A DNA stretch of 64,000 nucleotides from Bacteroidota bacterium (GCA_947477885.1 CANJUD010000002.1:1-64000), one strand, 5' to 3'; counted from the stretch's first letter, positions 9,980 through 18,777 are shown. Notes: generated by a model from the sequence alone, not told the origin. Made by a program: numbers and translations.

Positions 9980-10999
9980 TTATTTCTTAAAAAATTGATC
10001 TAATATATTATACCATTTCAAGCTGATATGTTTCCAATCGAAAGTCTCAGCTTTTTGGCGTGCGTTTTTTGCTATTATAGCGGCCTTGTTATTATTTTCT
10101 AAAAGGTCGATGATGGCGGCGGCTAGTTGCTCGGGTTTGTCTTTTTCTACTAAAATTCCATCTACTCCATTTTCTATCAAGTAAGGCATTCCACCTGCAT
10201 TGGTGCTAACCACAGGCAAGCCTAGTGACATAGCTTCTATCAAGCTTACCGGATGGTTATCGAAATTGGTAGTACTCATAAATATATCATAGTCTTCAGA
10301 TAGTTTTTGCCAATCGCGTTTGGGCAAAAATCCAGTAAATTTCATGTGGTCAATCACAGCTAGTTCAGTTGCTAGAGAAGTTACTTCAGCTAAGGAACCA
10401 TCTTTATCGCCACCCACCATGCACATTTGGGCATCGGGATATTTGGTGAGGATGATTTTGAGAATTTTTGGTGCAAGCGTAGGGTTATATATGTAATGAA
10501 ACGATCTTACCCACAGAATATTGGGCTTAAAAGTGTTTCGTTGTTTGAAAGGATAAGTTTCTATTTCTAATGAATTAGGAATATATTCTACTTTGAAATT
10601 ATGTTCTTCAAAAGCTTCCTTTAAGTATATGGAAGGAGATATGTTGCAGGCAGCATTTCCAAAAACACGTTTGCACTTACGTGGAGAGGATTGCAGGCGA
10701 TCAGGGAAATTGCCCCCGTGCAATATGGGGATATAAGGAATCTTATACATTTGGCAAAGGAGAGAAACAAAATAGGTATACCAAAAAGCTAAGCTACTGT
10801 ATGAATCTATTAAAACTACTTCACAATTTTTTCTGTTTTTGTAAACGGTCCACATCATTTGAAAAAAGCGTGGAATGATTTGTTTCTTGCTGGATGTGCT
10901 TACTACAGTATATTTCTGTGAGAACCGATTGGATAATACTTCGATAACACCCACCGAAGAGCCATGAACCGAGAGCATATTTCCGACGTAAACTATCAT
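9980..10999 (-). CDS. Glycosyltransferase, GT4 family
   Basis: 339 aa from the ATG at 10999 (a TTG 15 nt upstream is less likely). This is a GT-B fold enzyme. The N-terminal part contains VGNMLSVHGSS and LIDSYSSLAFWY. The C-terminal domain (about 180-330) has FTGFLPKRDW, MSTTNFDNHPVSLIEAMSLGLPVVSTNAGGMPYLI, with the EX7E-type motif, and GVDGILVEKDKPEQLA. It probably transfers a sugar from a nucleotide donor to a cell-surface lipid or glycan; donor and acceptor are unknown. It is the first gene of a tight trio with DUF4290 and purS. Confidence 0.87.
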   Translation of the reverse strand: MIVYVGNMLSVHGSSVGVIEVLSNRFSQKYTVVSTSSKKQIIPRFFQMMWTVYKNRKNCEVVLIDSYSSLAFWYTYFVSLLCQMYKIPYIPILHGGNFPDRLQSSPRKCKRVFGNAACNISPSIYLKEAFEEHNFKVEYIPNSLEIETYPFKQRNTFKPNILWVRSFHYIYNPTLAPKILKIILTKYPDAQMCMVGGDKDGSLAEVTSLATELAVIDHMKFTGFLPKRDWQKLSEDYDIFMSTTNFDNHPVSLIEAMSLGLPVVSTNAGGMPYLIENGVDGILVEKDKPEQLAAAIIDLLENNNKAAIIAKNARQKAETFDWKHISLKWYNILDQFFKK

Positions 11000-11050
11000 T
11001 GTCTTAATCTGCAAATATCCACCTAAATGGCCATATAAAAAAACCTTCTA

Positions 11051-13504
11051 TTACAAATTGCCCGAATAGTTTGGTATAATTGGTTGTACAACAATAGAGG
11101 TACGGCTTTTATCAACCATATTTTGAACCCTTGCTACCCTAAAGCCAATATTAAGTTTGAAAGCCCTGTTGAGATAGCATTCAGCATATACTTCAATACC
11201 TTGAGAATTGTTGAGCTGTGTATTATTATTATGTGTAGCCAACGCCGCATCTAAAAACACTGAGCCTCGCACTGCTTTTACATATAGCCATTTATGATAA
11301 GAATAATCCAACAAAGCTATGGGAAAAGCGCACTCTATATTAATATAATAGGCTTGGTTGAACCTCATCCTATAATTGCCCCTGTTGAGCATGAAATTGT
11401 AATAATATCCAAAATTACTTCTACCCTGTTGGTCTGATATAAATCCAATTTTTGAAATAATGTGTGCATTGAAACCAGTTTTTTGAATACCTTCAGCAAA
11501 CACATGATAACGTTGAGTACCTGAACTGAAATTCTTTAAATCCTGAATATAAACCAATCCCATATTTAATGCCTTGTTACTATATATATTACCATGGCAT
11601 ACAGGTTTCATTATCTTATAGGAATAGCTCATATCTATATAAGGAATGGTATAGATATTTCTAATATTCAAGCCTGGTTTAATTTGGGCATACTGCACAT
11701 GCTGATAACCTTTTGTGAACTTGTTTGAATGGACATTATACTCCAAATTGATGGTGTGCGTATTTAGAAAAGTTATACCATCGGGTTGAAGCCTTCTAGG
11801 AATAAAACCGTATTTAATACTAATCTCAGAATTATTAATTGCCTTTGAAAAACCAATAACAGGAGAGATTGATCTCTCTATACGATTGAAATCTAATGCC
11901 GCAACAAAAGACGTGCTTTTTAGTATTGAACCGCGATTGTATATAATACTTCCAATTGGTCTTTGCACAATAATTTTATAGGTATTATAATAGAGTTCTT
12001 TTGAGTTTGTACTTTTATATTTTTTAGTGGTATTACTAATTGAAGTTCTATATTGCTCAATCCAACCAATATAGTTAAGTCGCACCTCAGGTATATCTAG
12101 TATTTTTTCTACTTTTCTCCATTTGTCAAATTCTATTACATTAACTACCATCAAATTTTTGCCTACGTGGGTGTATTCTGTAAATAATAATTTGTCTTCG
12201 CTTTCGTTTGATGCAGGATGGTAGCAGCCACTTAGGCGATTGGTGACTGTAACTACTTTCTTTTGTAGCAAATCATAACAATATATATTATTGAGTCCGC
12301 TAAAGCTGGCATCGAAATATAAAAATTTACGACCTACATGTATAGAACTAATATGGTGGTAAGTAAAATCTACTACCATACTTTTTGTTCCGGTTTTCAC
12401 GTTGAATTTAATCATGGCGTTTCTATCATTGGTATCAGTAGCAACCACATAAATGTCTTTACCATCCCAGGAATAGCTTGGGTACGCGTACTTATATGAT
12501 GAATCAATCACCATTTCTTCTTGCCCTGATTTTGCATCTAGTTGACAGAGGTAATCATAGGTTTTGCCTTTTCTAACTGCTGCAATAGAATATCCCTCTT
12601 CACTTGGACTAGGAAAATGGTAGGGCAAATTAGATGTTAACTTGACTGATTTACGTCTCACCATATCATAACAATATATATTGCCAAACTCGTTACCATA
12701 CTTATCAATTTGTTTTTCGCTCCAATATGTTTTCTTGTTTCTATAAGCAAAATACATATCCAAAAAACCTGTAGCATCTTTTATAGTATGCTCTTTAGCT
12801 TCCGCATCAATCCTAATTAATTTGGGATTATTGATATACGTATTTTTTATTGTGAGAACTTCATCGTTATTAATAAATTGCGGAAAATTAAAATCAGTAT
12901 AATCTCTTGGGGAATTGGTACCCATGAAATGAAACTCAGCCGCATATTTAAAATTACCAATTGTTGAATAATGCTTTTCATAAAACAAATTAAAACTGTC
13001 CATAGCTATTGCCATTACACTGTCTTTATCCTTAATAGTCATAAATTTAGGATATTTCTGTGTGAGCATATTTTCCCAAATCTGATAATACTCATAATCG
13101 GGGATATGGCTTTTGTACGAACCAAATATAATTTTATTATTGGGATATTTCAACATGGCTAAATACTGACTGCGCAGTGGGTCGTATGTATCCATAATAT
13201 TTAAACGCTTAACACCTATAGGTTTGGTTTGTACAATATTCAAATTGCTTAATTTATTCATAGGCTCATCGTGCATCGTTCCCAAAGAATACCGGCTATC
13301 AATATTATTGTTGAAATCCGGATTGCTTGTATAGAAATATTTATGGTAGCTATATTTATCAAAATTAATTAATCCAATATCAAAGGAGCGACTACCTAGA
13401 TAAATACTTCTGCCGGCTGTATCAAGCCTAACCCATTGATTTTTTTGACCAAAAGAATGATAAGAAATTGCCAATACAAATAAGATTAATAGGAGTTTTT
13501 TCAT
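11051..13504 (-). CDS. Exported PD40/beta-propeller protein with a C-terminal barrel-like region
   Basis: 817 aa from the ATG at 13504 (MKKLLLILFVLAISYHSFG signal peptide). The first ~520 residues contain repeated strand patterns like TolB/PD40 propeller blades (e.g. NLPYHFPSPSEEGYSIAAVRKGKTYDYLCQ; YAYPSYSWDGKDIYVVATDTNDRNAM). From about 540 on, alternating hydrophobic strands with aromatic ends suggest a membrane beta-barrel or surface module. The pattern fits Bacteroidota proteins annotated as 'WD40-like repeat/outer membrane' of unknown function. It is the most upstream gene of the minus-strand run. Confidence 0.7.
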   Translation of the reverse strand: MKKLLLILFVLAISYHSFGQKNQWVRLDTAGRSIYLGSRSFDIGLINFDKYSYHKYFYTSNPDFNNNIDSRYSLGTMHDEPMNKLSNLNIVQTKPIGVKRLNIMDTYDPLRSQYLAMLKYPNNKIIFGSYKSHIPDYEYYQIWENMLTQKYPKFMTIKDKDSVMAIAMDSFNLFYEKHYSTIGNFKYAAEFHFMGTNSPRDYTDFNFPQFINNDEVLTIKNTYINNPKLIRIDAEAKEHTIKDATGFLDMYFAYRNKKTYWSEKQIDKYGNEFGNIYCYDMVRRKSVKLTSNLPYHFPSPSEEGYSIAAVRKGKTYDYLCQLDAKSGQEEMVIDSSYKYAYPSYSWDGKDIYVVATDTNDRNAMIKFNVKTGTKSMVVDFTYHHISSIHVGRKFLYFDASFSGLNNIYCYDLLQKKVVTVTNRLSGCYHPASNESEDKLLFTEYTHVGKNLMVVNVIEFDKWRKVEKILDIPEVRLNYIGWIEQYRTSISNTTKKYKSTNSKELYYNTYKIIVQRPIGSIIYNRGSILKSTSFVAALDFNRIERSISPVIGFSKAINNSEISIKYGFIPRRLQPDGITFLNTHTINLEYNVHSNKFTKGYQHVQYAQIKPGLNIRNIYTIPYIDMSYSYKIMKPVCHGNIYSNKALNMGLVYIQDLKNFSSGTQRYHVFAEGIQKTGFNAHIISKIGFISDQQGRSNFGYYYNFMLNRGNYRMRFNQAYYINIECAFPIALLDYSYHKWLYVKAVRGSVFLDAALATHNNNTQLNNSQGIEVYAECYLNRAFKLNIGFRVARVQNMVDKSRTSIVVQPIIPNYSGNL

Positions 13505-13513
13505 TAAGGGCAA

Positions 13514-13672
13514 ATGTATATGGTAGATGGGGAAGTGAGGTCACATTTTTTGCACAACCGAATACGGGAATCAGGATTCAAGGGAAGACGCATCATTTAT
13601 CATTCATCATTAACCATTAACCATTTATAATTGACTATTTATAATTGACTAGAATATCAGATATTTGCAGCA
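13514..13672. repeat. Intergenic repeat words between divergent genes
   Basis: No gene. It contains ACGGGAATCAGGATTCAAG (about 13563-13581; a similar word, inverted, is at about 57536-57555), then ATCATTTATCATTCATCATTAACC and ATTAACCATTTATAATTGAC-type tandem words (13596-13650). Related ATTAACCATT words recur near 30400 and 49080. The divergent genes' promoters must lie in or near these words. Confidence 0.7.
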
Positions 13673-14326
13673 GTGCTAAAGCAAACACAAATACTATTGA
13701 AACACTTGTTGCTGAATGAATGGCGACAATTATATGCAGTGATGGCTTTGCTATTGCAGGTAGTGAGCAGTATTTTTGTGCTATACCTTGCCGCCAAATT
13801 TTTGGACAAACCAACTTGGAATGCAGTGTATTGGGTGCTCCTACTTTTTCTTTCAGTTAATGCAGTAGGTAGAAGTTTTATACAAGAACCCAAAGGCAGA
13901 TTGATGTATTATTATCAACTCTGTTCCCCATCCTCTATTATTATTTCCCGAATTATATATAATACTTTAATCACTTTATTTATAGCTTTATTGAGCTTGT
14001 TTTTATATAGTGTGTGGATGGGCAACCCTGTTGAGAAAATGGGACTTTATACAATGGTAATTTGTTTGGCTGCTATTGGTTATTCATCAGTTCTCACCTT
14101 AATGTCGGCAATCTCATCGCATTCAGGAAATAGCTACATTATCATGCCAGTATTGAGTTTCCCTGTTATTATACCTCTGCTTAATTTATCGGTACACGCT
14201 GCTAAGCAAGCGATGGATGGGATTGATAGTTCCCTGATTTACCAAAACATCATATACCTCGGTTGCCTTGATTTAATTATTTTCGGGATGGCTTATATAC
14301 TTTTTCCGTATTTGTGGAAGGATTAA
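13673..14326 (+). CDS. ccmB: Heme exporter membrane subunit CcmB
   Basis: 217 aa with six hydrophobic segments, the CcmB size. The N-terminus LLKHLLLNEWRQLYAVMALLLQVVSSIFVLYLA and the block AVGRSFIQEPKGRLMYYYQLCSPSSIIISRIIYNT correspond to the CcmB pattern (F..E...G.L..Y...SP..I...K...N). CcmB works with the ATPase CcmA and with CcmC in moving heme to CcmE for cytochrome c maturation. A GTG start is used; no in-frame ATG is near the N-terminus. It is separated from ccmCDEF (38.5 kb region) and no ccmA is in the window. A 14-bp repeat array begins 4 nt after the stop. Confidence 0.88.
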   Translation: MLKQTQILLKHLLLNEWRQLYAVMALLLQVVSSIFVLYLAAKFLDKPTWNAVYWVLLLFLSVNAVGRSFIQEPKGRLMYYYQLCSPSSIIISRIIYNTLITLFIALLSLFLYSVWMGNPVEKMGLYTMVICLAAIGYSSVLTLMSAISSHSGNSYIIMPVLSFPVIIPLLNLSVHAAKQAMDGIDSSLIYQNIIYLGCLDLIIFGMAYILFPYLWKD

Positions 14327-14329
14327 AAT

Positions 14330-14794
14330 AGTAATCAGTAGTTAGTAATCAGTAGTTAGTAATCAGTAGACAGTAATCAGTAGACAGTAATCAGTAGACA
14401 GTAATCAGTAGACAGTAATCAGTAGACAGTAATCAGTAGACAGTAATCAGTAGACAGTAATCAGTAGTTAGTAAACAGTAGTTAGTAATCAGTAGTTAGT
14501 AAACAGTAGTTAGTAATCAGTAGACAGTAATCAGTAGACAGTAATCAGTAGTTAGTAATCAGTAGACAGTAATCAGTAGACAGTAATCAGTAGACAGTAA
14601 TCAGTAGACAGTAATCAGTAGACAGTAATCAGTAGACAGTAATCAGTAGACAGTAATCAGTAGACAGTAATCAGTAGACAGTAATCAGTAGTTAGTAATC
14701 AGTAGTTAGTAAACAGTAGTTAGTAAACAGTAGTTAGTAAACAGTAGTTAGTAATCAGTAGTTAGTAATCAGTAGTTAGTAATCAGTAGTTAGT
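14330..14794. repeat. Minisatellite: 32 perfect-length copies of a 14-bp unit
   Basis: From 14341 to 14788 there are 32 full 14-mers in strict register, with partial units at both ends. Three unit types occur: GACAGTAATCAGTA (18 copies), GTTAGTAATCAGTA (9) and GTTAGTAAACAGTA (5). They are arranged in blocks, e.g. seven GAC units in a row, nine in a row, and three GTTAGTAAACAGTA in a row. This pattern indicates slippage or unequal exchange. The array ends at TTAGT immediately before GCCATTCGGC (14795-14804). No frame stays open through it. Confidence 0.97.
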
Positions 14795-14893
14795 GCCATT
14801 CGGCAGAAAACAGATAACCTTATAGTGGTTGGTCACCAGACACAATGACAGGCAGACAATAGATAAGAAGTGCGGACGGCTGTGCGAACTTAA

Positions 14894-14918
14894 TACTGAC
14901 TACTGTTTACTAACTACT
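14894..14918. repeat. Inverted copy of the minisatellite word at the end of the BamA-like gene
   Basis: Reads as the reverse complement of the AGTAGTTAGTAAACAGTAG word family and overlaps the TAG stop of the BamA-like gene (14917-14919). Together with 14330-14804 it gives the layout direct array, GCCATTCGGC, inverted copy, which is also seen at 21892-22010. Confidence 0.88.
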
Positions 14919-17292
14919 AGAAAGGGTATCCAATTCCAAAATTAATATTGGTTGCTTTATATACAGATTTCATATCGGCATAATTATGGTAAACCCATCT
15001 TTCGCCAGCTATTTTGCTAGGGTTTCGCATGGGCACGGCCCCATCTACCCGTATTATAAAGAAATTAAAATTGAAACGTAGGCCTATTCCTGCATCTAAG
15101 GCAAAACCTTCTCGGAAATTTTTCAACCCACTTTTCCCAATAATATTAGCACCAATAAAATTGGGATTATATTGTAGGAACCATATATTTCCAAAATCAG
15201 TAAAAATAGCAGACTCAAGAGAATTGCCAGCAAACTTAAAAACACGGAAACGGTATTCAAGATTTCCTTCCAGTTTCATATCGCCAGTCCTATTAATGGT
15301 ATTACTAGTATCATCAAAAGTGCCAGGGCCAAGGGTTCTAATTTGCCAACCACGCAAACTAATTGCTCCACCACTAAAATATCTTTTTTCGTAAGGAAGT
15401 GAAGTTTCGCCAAAAGTTGGAATTCCAATTCCTCCATTCAAACGCATCACCAATAATCTGTTTTTGGAAATTTGTATATAATGTCTCACATCCAAATCAG
15501 TTTTTATATAGGAGAAATAGCGAGACCCCAATAATTTCAATACCCCATTTACAGGTGGATTCCCCATCACAGGCAAAACCAGTCTTCCCATATTGCCCGA
15601 TGTTTCTACATTCCAACGTCTGTTGGTCCACGAACGTCCCATATGTATACTTTGATTTGAATAAGATCGAGAATACCGAACTGCGGTAATTAAGTTTTGA
15701 CCAAAAAGATTTTTTACCAACTGACCTTGAGGAGTTTTTAGATAAGTATCAAGTTTGGTACTTAAATTACTCGTTAAAATATAACTTGCTTCAAAGGGTA
15801 CAAAAGTATTATTTTTAAGAGGGTTCTTTTTGCTTCGCCAATTATAACTCCAGTTCAACACAAATAATCGTCTATCGAAATCGCGGTTGGTTTCCCAAAT
15901 AACAGAAGCAGAATAACTAGTGCGGTTTAGCAAACTATTACTAGGTTTTAAAATCTTTGCAAATCCTTTTGATATGCGCAGTCCAGGAAAATCGAACGAT
16001 GCATTTAAACTGTTTTCTATACTATAATAATTATTATTACCTTGCGATTTACTTAGTTGGTATTCGGAAGAGTTGCGAAAACGCAGTCGGAAGATATCTC
16101 CACGTTTTAACAAATTATTATTAGTATATTTTATTGAATTTACAATACCGTAATTCCTATAAGTTCCTATAACGTTTGTAGTACTCGATTGGTCGGCAAT
16201 GGTAAGTTGGGGTTCATATATAATACTTTGCTTTACCAATGGCATAATTTTAATGGTGCAGTTCAGTATATTATAATTCGTATCGGGTATATCGAATTTG
16301 ATATTGATAAATTTGAATAACTGCAACTGTACCAATTCCGAATAAGTATAACCCACACTATCTATTCTATATAAATCACCGGGTCTAAAATTAATTGTTC
16401 TGGCTAGCACATCCTTAAGCATTGCATATCCATTCCTTTTAAATAGAATACCATCGTATGTTTTTTCCAAATCCACCAAGCGTTTGGTACCAGCAGTATC
16501 GCACTCAAGCAATATTTTGCCAATTGTAAATATTTTGTGAATTCCACTTTCAGGCGATTTAAATAATATAGTCACTTTAAGTTTGTTGCTTGAATCATCT
16601 ACTATATAATTTATATAATCGCTGCTAAAATTATAATACCCATTATTTTTATATAAATTGACAATACGTAGTCTTTCGTTTACAAACTTAAGATTTGAAA
16701 ATGGTTCCCCTACTTTGATAAATGAGTTTTTGATACCTTCACAATATATAGGAGCAATTGCAGAATCTTCGAAAACATAGCGAAGCGTATCTATGATATG
16801 CTGTTGCCCCAAAAATACATGGTAAATAACGGAGGTGTACTTAAAAATTGTTTTGTGTGTATAGCTTACATTGGCATTGAAATATCCATTGTTAAATAAA
16901 TATTGTTTGATAGAAGAAACCGAACTCTCAGCTGATGTAGAGTCATAAATTACCGGAGGCTCTCCCACGGTGCTGGTTAGCCACCTGCTAATTTTATTGT
17001 CGTGCTTAAAGCTTATACCAAGCCTGTACATGGACAAATGAAACTTAAAAGTGCCCAAAATTTTGCGATTAGGCTTTTGTTTAATATTCAATTTAATTCC
17101 CTCTTCCAAATTATTGTCTTTCACTTTCACATGATTAGCATCTAAAAGCGTTTGGTTTTCTTTCAGCATTCTGTGCAACCTGCAAGAAGAGGTGGAAATA
17201 AGAACAAAAACAGCGAATATTGCCCCAATAAAAAGCCTATAACGAAAATGCTTTCCCGCAACGAAATTTTGTTTATCAAAGAATTGCACCAT
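14917..17292 (-). CDS. BamA/TamA-family outer membrane assembly protein
   Basis: 791 aa from the ATG at 17292. A hydrophobic leader ends in ISTSSC, a plausible lipobox as often seen in Bacteroidota TamA-like proteins. POTRA-like segments occupy about 60-340 (e.g. VSSIKQYLFNNGYFNANVSY; RTINFRPGDLYRIDSVGYTYSELVQLQLFKFINIKFDI). The C-terminal Omp85 barrel carries FSGGAISLRGWQIRTLGPGTF, the region equivalent to the VRGF/Y loop, and ends GIGYPF with a terminal aromatic. The likely role is insertion or export of outer membrane proteins or lipids. Its 5' end overlaps the start of the divergent methyltransferase gene by about 45 bp. Confidence 0.85.
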   Translation of the reverse strand: MVQFFDKQNFVAGKHFRYRLFIGAIFAVFVLISTSSCRLHRMLKENQTLLDANHVKVKDNNLEEGIKLNIKQKPNRKILGTFKFHLSMYRLGISFKHDNKISRWLTSTVGEPPVIYDSTSAESSVSSIKQYLFNNGYFNANVSYTHKTIFKYTSVIYHVFLGQQHIIDTLRYVFEDSAIAPIYCEGIKNSFIKVGEPFSNLKFVNERLRIVNLYKNNGYYNFSSDYINYIVDDSSNKLKVTILFKSPESGIHKIFTIGKILLECDTAGTKRLVDLEKTYDGILFKRNGYAMLKDVLARTINFRPGDLYRIDSVGYTYSELVQLQLFKFINIKFDIPDTNYNILNCTIKIMPLVKQSIIYEPQLTIADQSSTTNVIGTYRNYGIVNSIKYTNNNLLKRGDIFRLRFRNSSEYQLSKSQGNNNYYSIENSLNASFDFPGLRISKGFAKILKPSNSLLNRTSYSASVIWETNRDFDRRLFVLNWSYNWRSKKNPLKNNTFVPFEASYILTSNLSTKLDTYLKTPQGQLVKNLFGQNLITAVRYSRSYSNQSIHMGRSWTNRRWNVETSGNMGRLVLPVMGNPPVNGVLKLLGSRYFSYIKTDLDVRHYIQISKNRLLVMRLNGGIGIPTFGETSLPYEKRYFSGGAISLRGWQIRTLGPGTFDDTSNTINRTGDMKLEGNLEYRFRVFKFAGNSLESAIFTDFGNIWFLQYNPNFIGANIIGKSGLKNFREGFALDAGIGLRFNFNFFIIRVDGAVPMRNPSKIAGERWVYHNYADMKSVYKATNINFGIGYPF

Positions 17293-18042
17293 AAAAAAGG
17301 TCGTTCGGAACAACTGCTGTTTGTAGTTGAGGGCAGTAAGTCGGTGTCCGAACTTTTGGGTTCAAAATTAGGGGTAAAAAAATTATTCTCACTGCCTAAG
17401 TGGCTGGCCGAAAATCAAAAATTGGTCCAAAGGGTGGAAGAAGTGCACACCATCTCGGAAAAAGACTTGGAAAGAATCTCTCAGCATAAGACACCACAGG
17501 AAGTTTTGGCCTTGGCTGAACTGCCCGATTATAAGTTGGAGCAGCTGTGGTTCGACTCCGCTCACCACGACTCCGCTCACCACGACTCCGCTCACCACGA
17601 CTCCGCTCACCGCGGCATTACCCTCATGCTCGATGGAATACAAGACCCTGGAAATCTGGGCACCATTATTCGCACCGCCGATTGGTATGGTGTGCAGAAT
17701 ATTATATGCTCGCCCACCACAGCCGATTGTTTCCAACACAAAGTGGTGCAAGCATGCATGGGCTCACTATTTCGCACAGCAATATATTATACTGATTTAA
17801 AATCTTATCTCGCCAAACACAAACCTTATATAATAGGTGCGGTGCTCGATGGGCAAAATGCGAACGAAGCAAAATTCCCGAAAGATGGATGCTTATTAAT
17901 TGGCAGCGAAGGAAAAGGAATCTCCGATGAGTTGCTTCCATATATCAATCTCAAAGTTTCTATACCGAGGATTGGGAAAGCGGAGAGTTTGAATGCGGGG
18001 ATTGCTACTGCAATTTTATTAGATAGGCTTGCAGGAAGATAA
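17248..18042 (+). CDS. SpoU/TrmH-family rRNA 2'-O-methyltransferase with an in-frame repeat insertion
   Basis: 264 aa from the ATG at 17248 (MLSRNEILFIKEL...). The N-terminal substrate-binding domain (about 1-95) has the VVEGSKSVSELL pattern. The SPOUT domain carries motif 1 LMLDGIQDPGNLGTIIRTADW, motif 2 IGSEGKGISDELL and motif 3 SIPRIGKAESLNAGIATAILL, so the knot and SAM site are intact. Between the two domains lies (DSAHH)3-DSAHR, encoded by four 15-bp repeats, which is not a family feature. It methylates a ribose 2'-OH, probably in 23S rRNA; the exact nucleotide is unknown. Confidence 0.9.
   Translation: MLSRNEILFIKELHHKKGRSEQLLFVVEGSKSVSELLGSKLGVKKLFSLPKWLAENQKLVQRVEEVHTISEKDLERISQHKTPQEVLALAELPDYKLEQLWFDSAHHDSAHHDSAHHDSAHRGITLMLDGIQDPGNLGTIIRTADWYGVQNIICSPTTADCFQHKVVQACMGSLFRTAIYYTDLKSYLAKHKPYIIGAVLDGQNANEAKFPKDGCLLIGSEGKGISDELLPYINLKVSIPRIGKAESLNAGIATAILLDRLAGR
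17554..17613 (+). repeat. Four 15-bp in-frame repeats inside the methyltransferase gene
   Basis: GACTCCGCTCACCAC three times, then GACTCCGCTCACCGC. The same word occurs between genes (AACTCCGCTCACCACAAC at about 23889-23906). The repeat length is a multiple of three, so the frame is kept and DSAHH blocks are added to the interdomain linker. Confidence 0.96.
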
Positions 18043-18044
18043 TA

Positions 18045-18527
18045 TTATTCCTCCTTTTGTCTCAACTCTTCTATTCTTGCCAATTTATATAAATCATCTA
18101 AATCCCTTGGTCTTCCAGCAATAAGTTTATTAGCCTTTAAATGATTTATATGTAGAAATGATAAGGCTAAGCCATCTACTTCTGCCTCTTTTCGCATTGG
18201 CCAAGCTTCATTCCAATTTACTCCAACTATTTTGGTTAAAAAATCAATAATAAATGGTGGATTACTTCCAATATGAAAAACTGTTGGCTTAGAAAAATCA
18301 GATTTTTGTATCAAGCTTATATCATCTTCAAAAATCTTTATTTCTCTTAAAGCTGCAATTAACTTACTTTTATTTTCATTGTTGGGACTTAACCATATAT
18401 CCAAATCTCCAGTTGGTCTGCTATATCCATAGAAATTTACTGCTGCCCCACCAATTAAAAGAAATTCTATTTGGTGCTTCTGTAATATTTTAAGATAGTC
18501 TATATGTTCTTCACAAAAAAGATTCAT
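18045..18527 (-). CDS. Nucleotidyltransferase-fold protein (DUF6036/AbiEii-like)
   Basis: 160 aa. The nucleotidyltransferase core is visible as LLIGGAAVNFYGYSRPTGDLDIW, with GG at 26-27 and catalytic-type Asp at 41 and 43. A third acidic residue may be in FIIDFLTKIVGV (about 94). The helix HLKANKLIAGRPRDLDDLYKL near the C-terminus is the usual partner segment in minimal nucleotidyltransferases of the MNT/AbiEii group. Its start overlaps the end of the preceding small gene by 17 nt, so the two are translationally coupled. Such pairs can be toxin-antitoxin or modification systems. The substrate is unknown. Confidence 0.82.
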   Translation of the reverse strand: MNLFCEEHIDYLKILQKHQIEFLLIGGAAVNFYGYSRPTGDLDIWLSPNNENKSKLIAALREIKIFEDDISLIQKSDFSKPTVFHIGSNPPFIIDFLTKIVGVNWNEAWPMRKEAEVDGLALSFLHINHLKANKLIAGRPRDLDDLYKLARIEELRQKEE

Positions 18528-18741
18528 AACTTGTAAATATTATACGATTGGATTTAGGGCTATCATCATGTTTTTTACCAAATGCTATTTCATTAAGTTG
18601 CCTCATTACGCCCATTCGTTCAGCTGGACTTAAGCTTAACGAATGACGCAATTGTATATCCCATTGTGTTTCAACACTACTAAATGTGATGCGATTATAT
18701 GCCGAAGCTGGTTCGTTTAATTCTGGGTTTTGTTCTTTCAT
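18511..18741 (-). CDS. Small partner protein of the nucleotidyltransferase, unknown
   Basis: 76 aa from the ATG at 18741. Visible features are a helical middle (VETQWDIQLRHSLSLSPAERMGVMRQLNEIAFGKK) and a short beta-like tail (SNRIIFTSYESFL). It has no HEPN RX4-6H motif, so it is not a classical HEPN partner. The phrase SPAERMGVMRQLNEIAFGK resembles small proteins found upstream of DUF6036 nucleotidyltransferases. It is read first in a two-gene operon, overlapping the nucleotidyltransferase start by 17 nt. It may be an antitoxin or adaptor; this is inference. Confidence 0.68.
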   Translation of the reverse strand: MKEQNPELNEPASAYNRITFSSVETQWDIQLRHSLSLSPAERMGVMRQLNEIAFGKKHDDSPKSNRIIFTSYESFL

Positions 18742-18777
18742 TTTGGATAATTGCAAATTTAGGACATAATGGATAAA

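Noticed and set aside
13673-14330. ccmB as part of a larger heme-export operon here
   Set aside because: The next gene is a BamA-like protein on the other strand, beyond the minisatellite. No ccmA is seen.
14330-14794. CRISPR array
   Set aside because: Units are contiguous 14-mers with no unique spacers, and no cas genes are nearby. It is a minisatellite.
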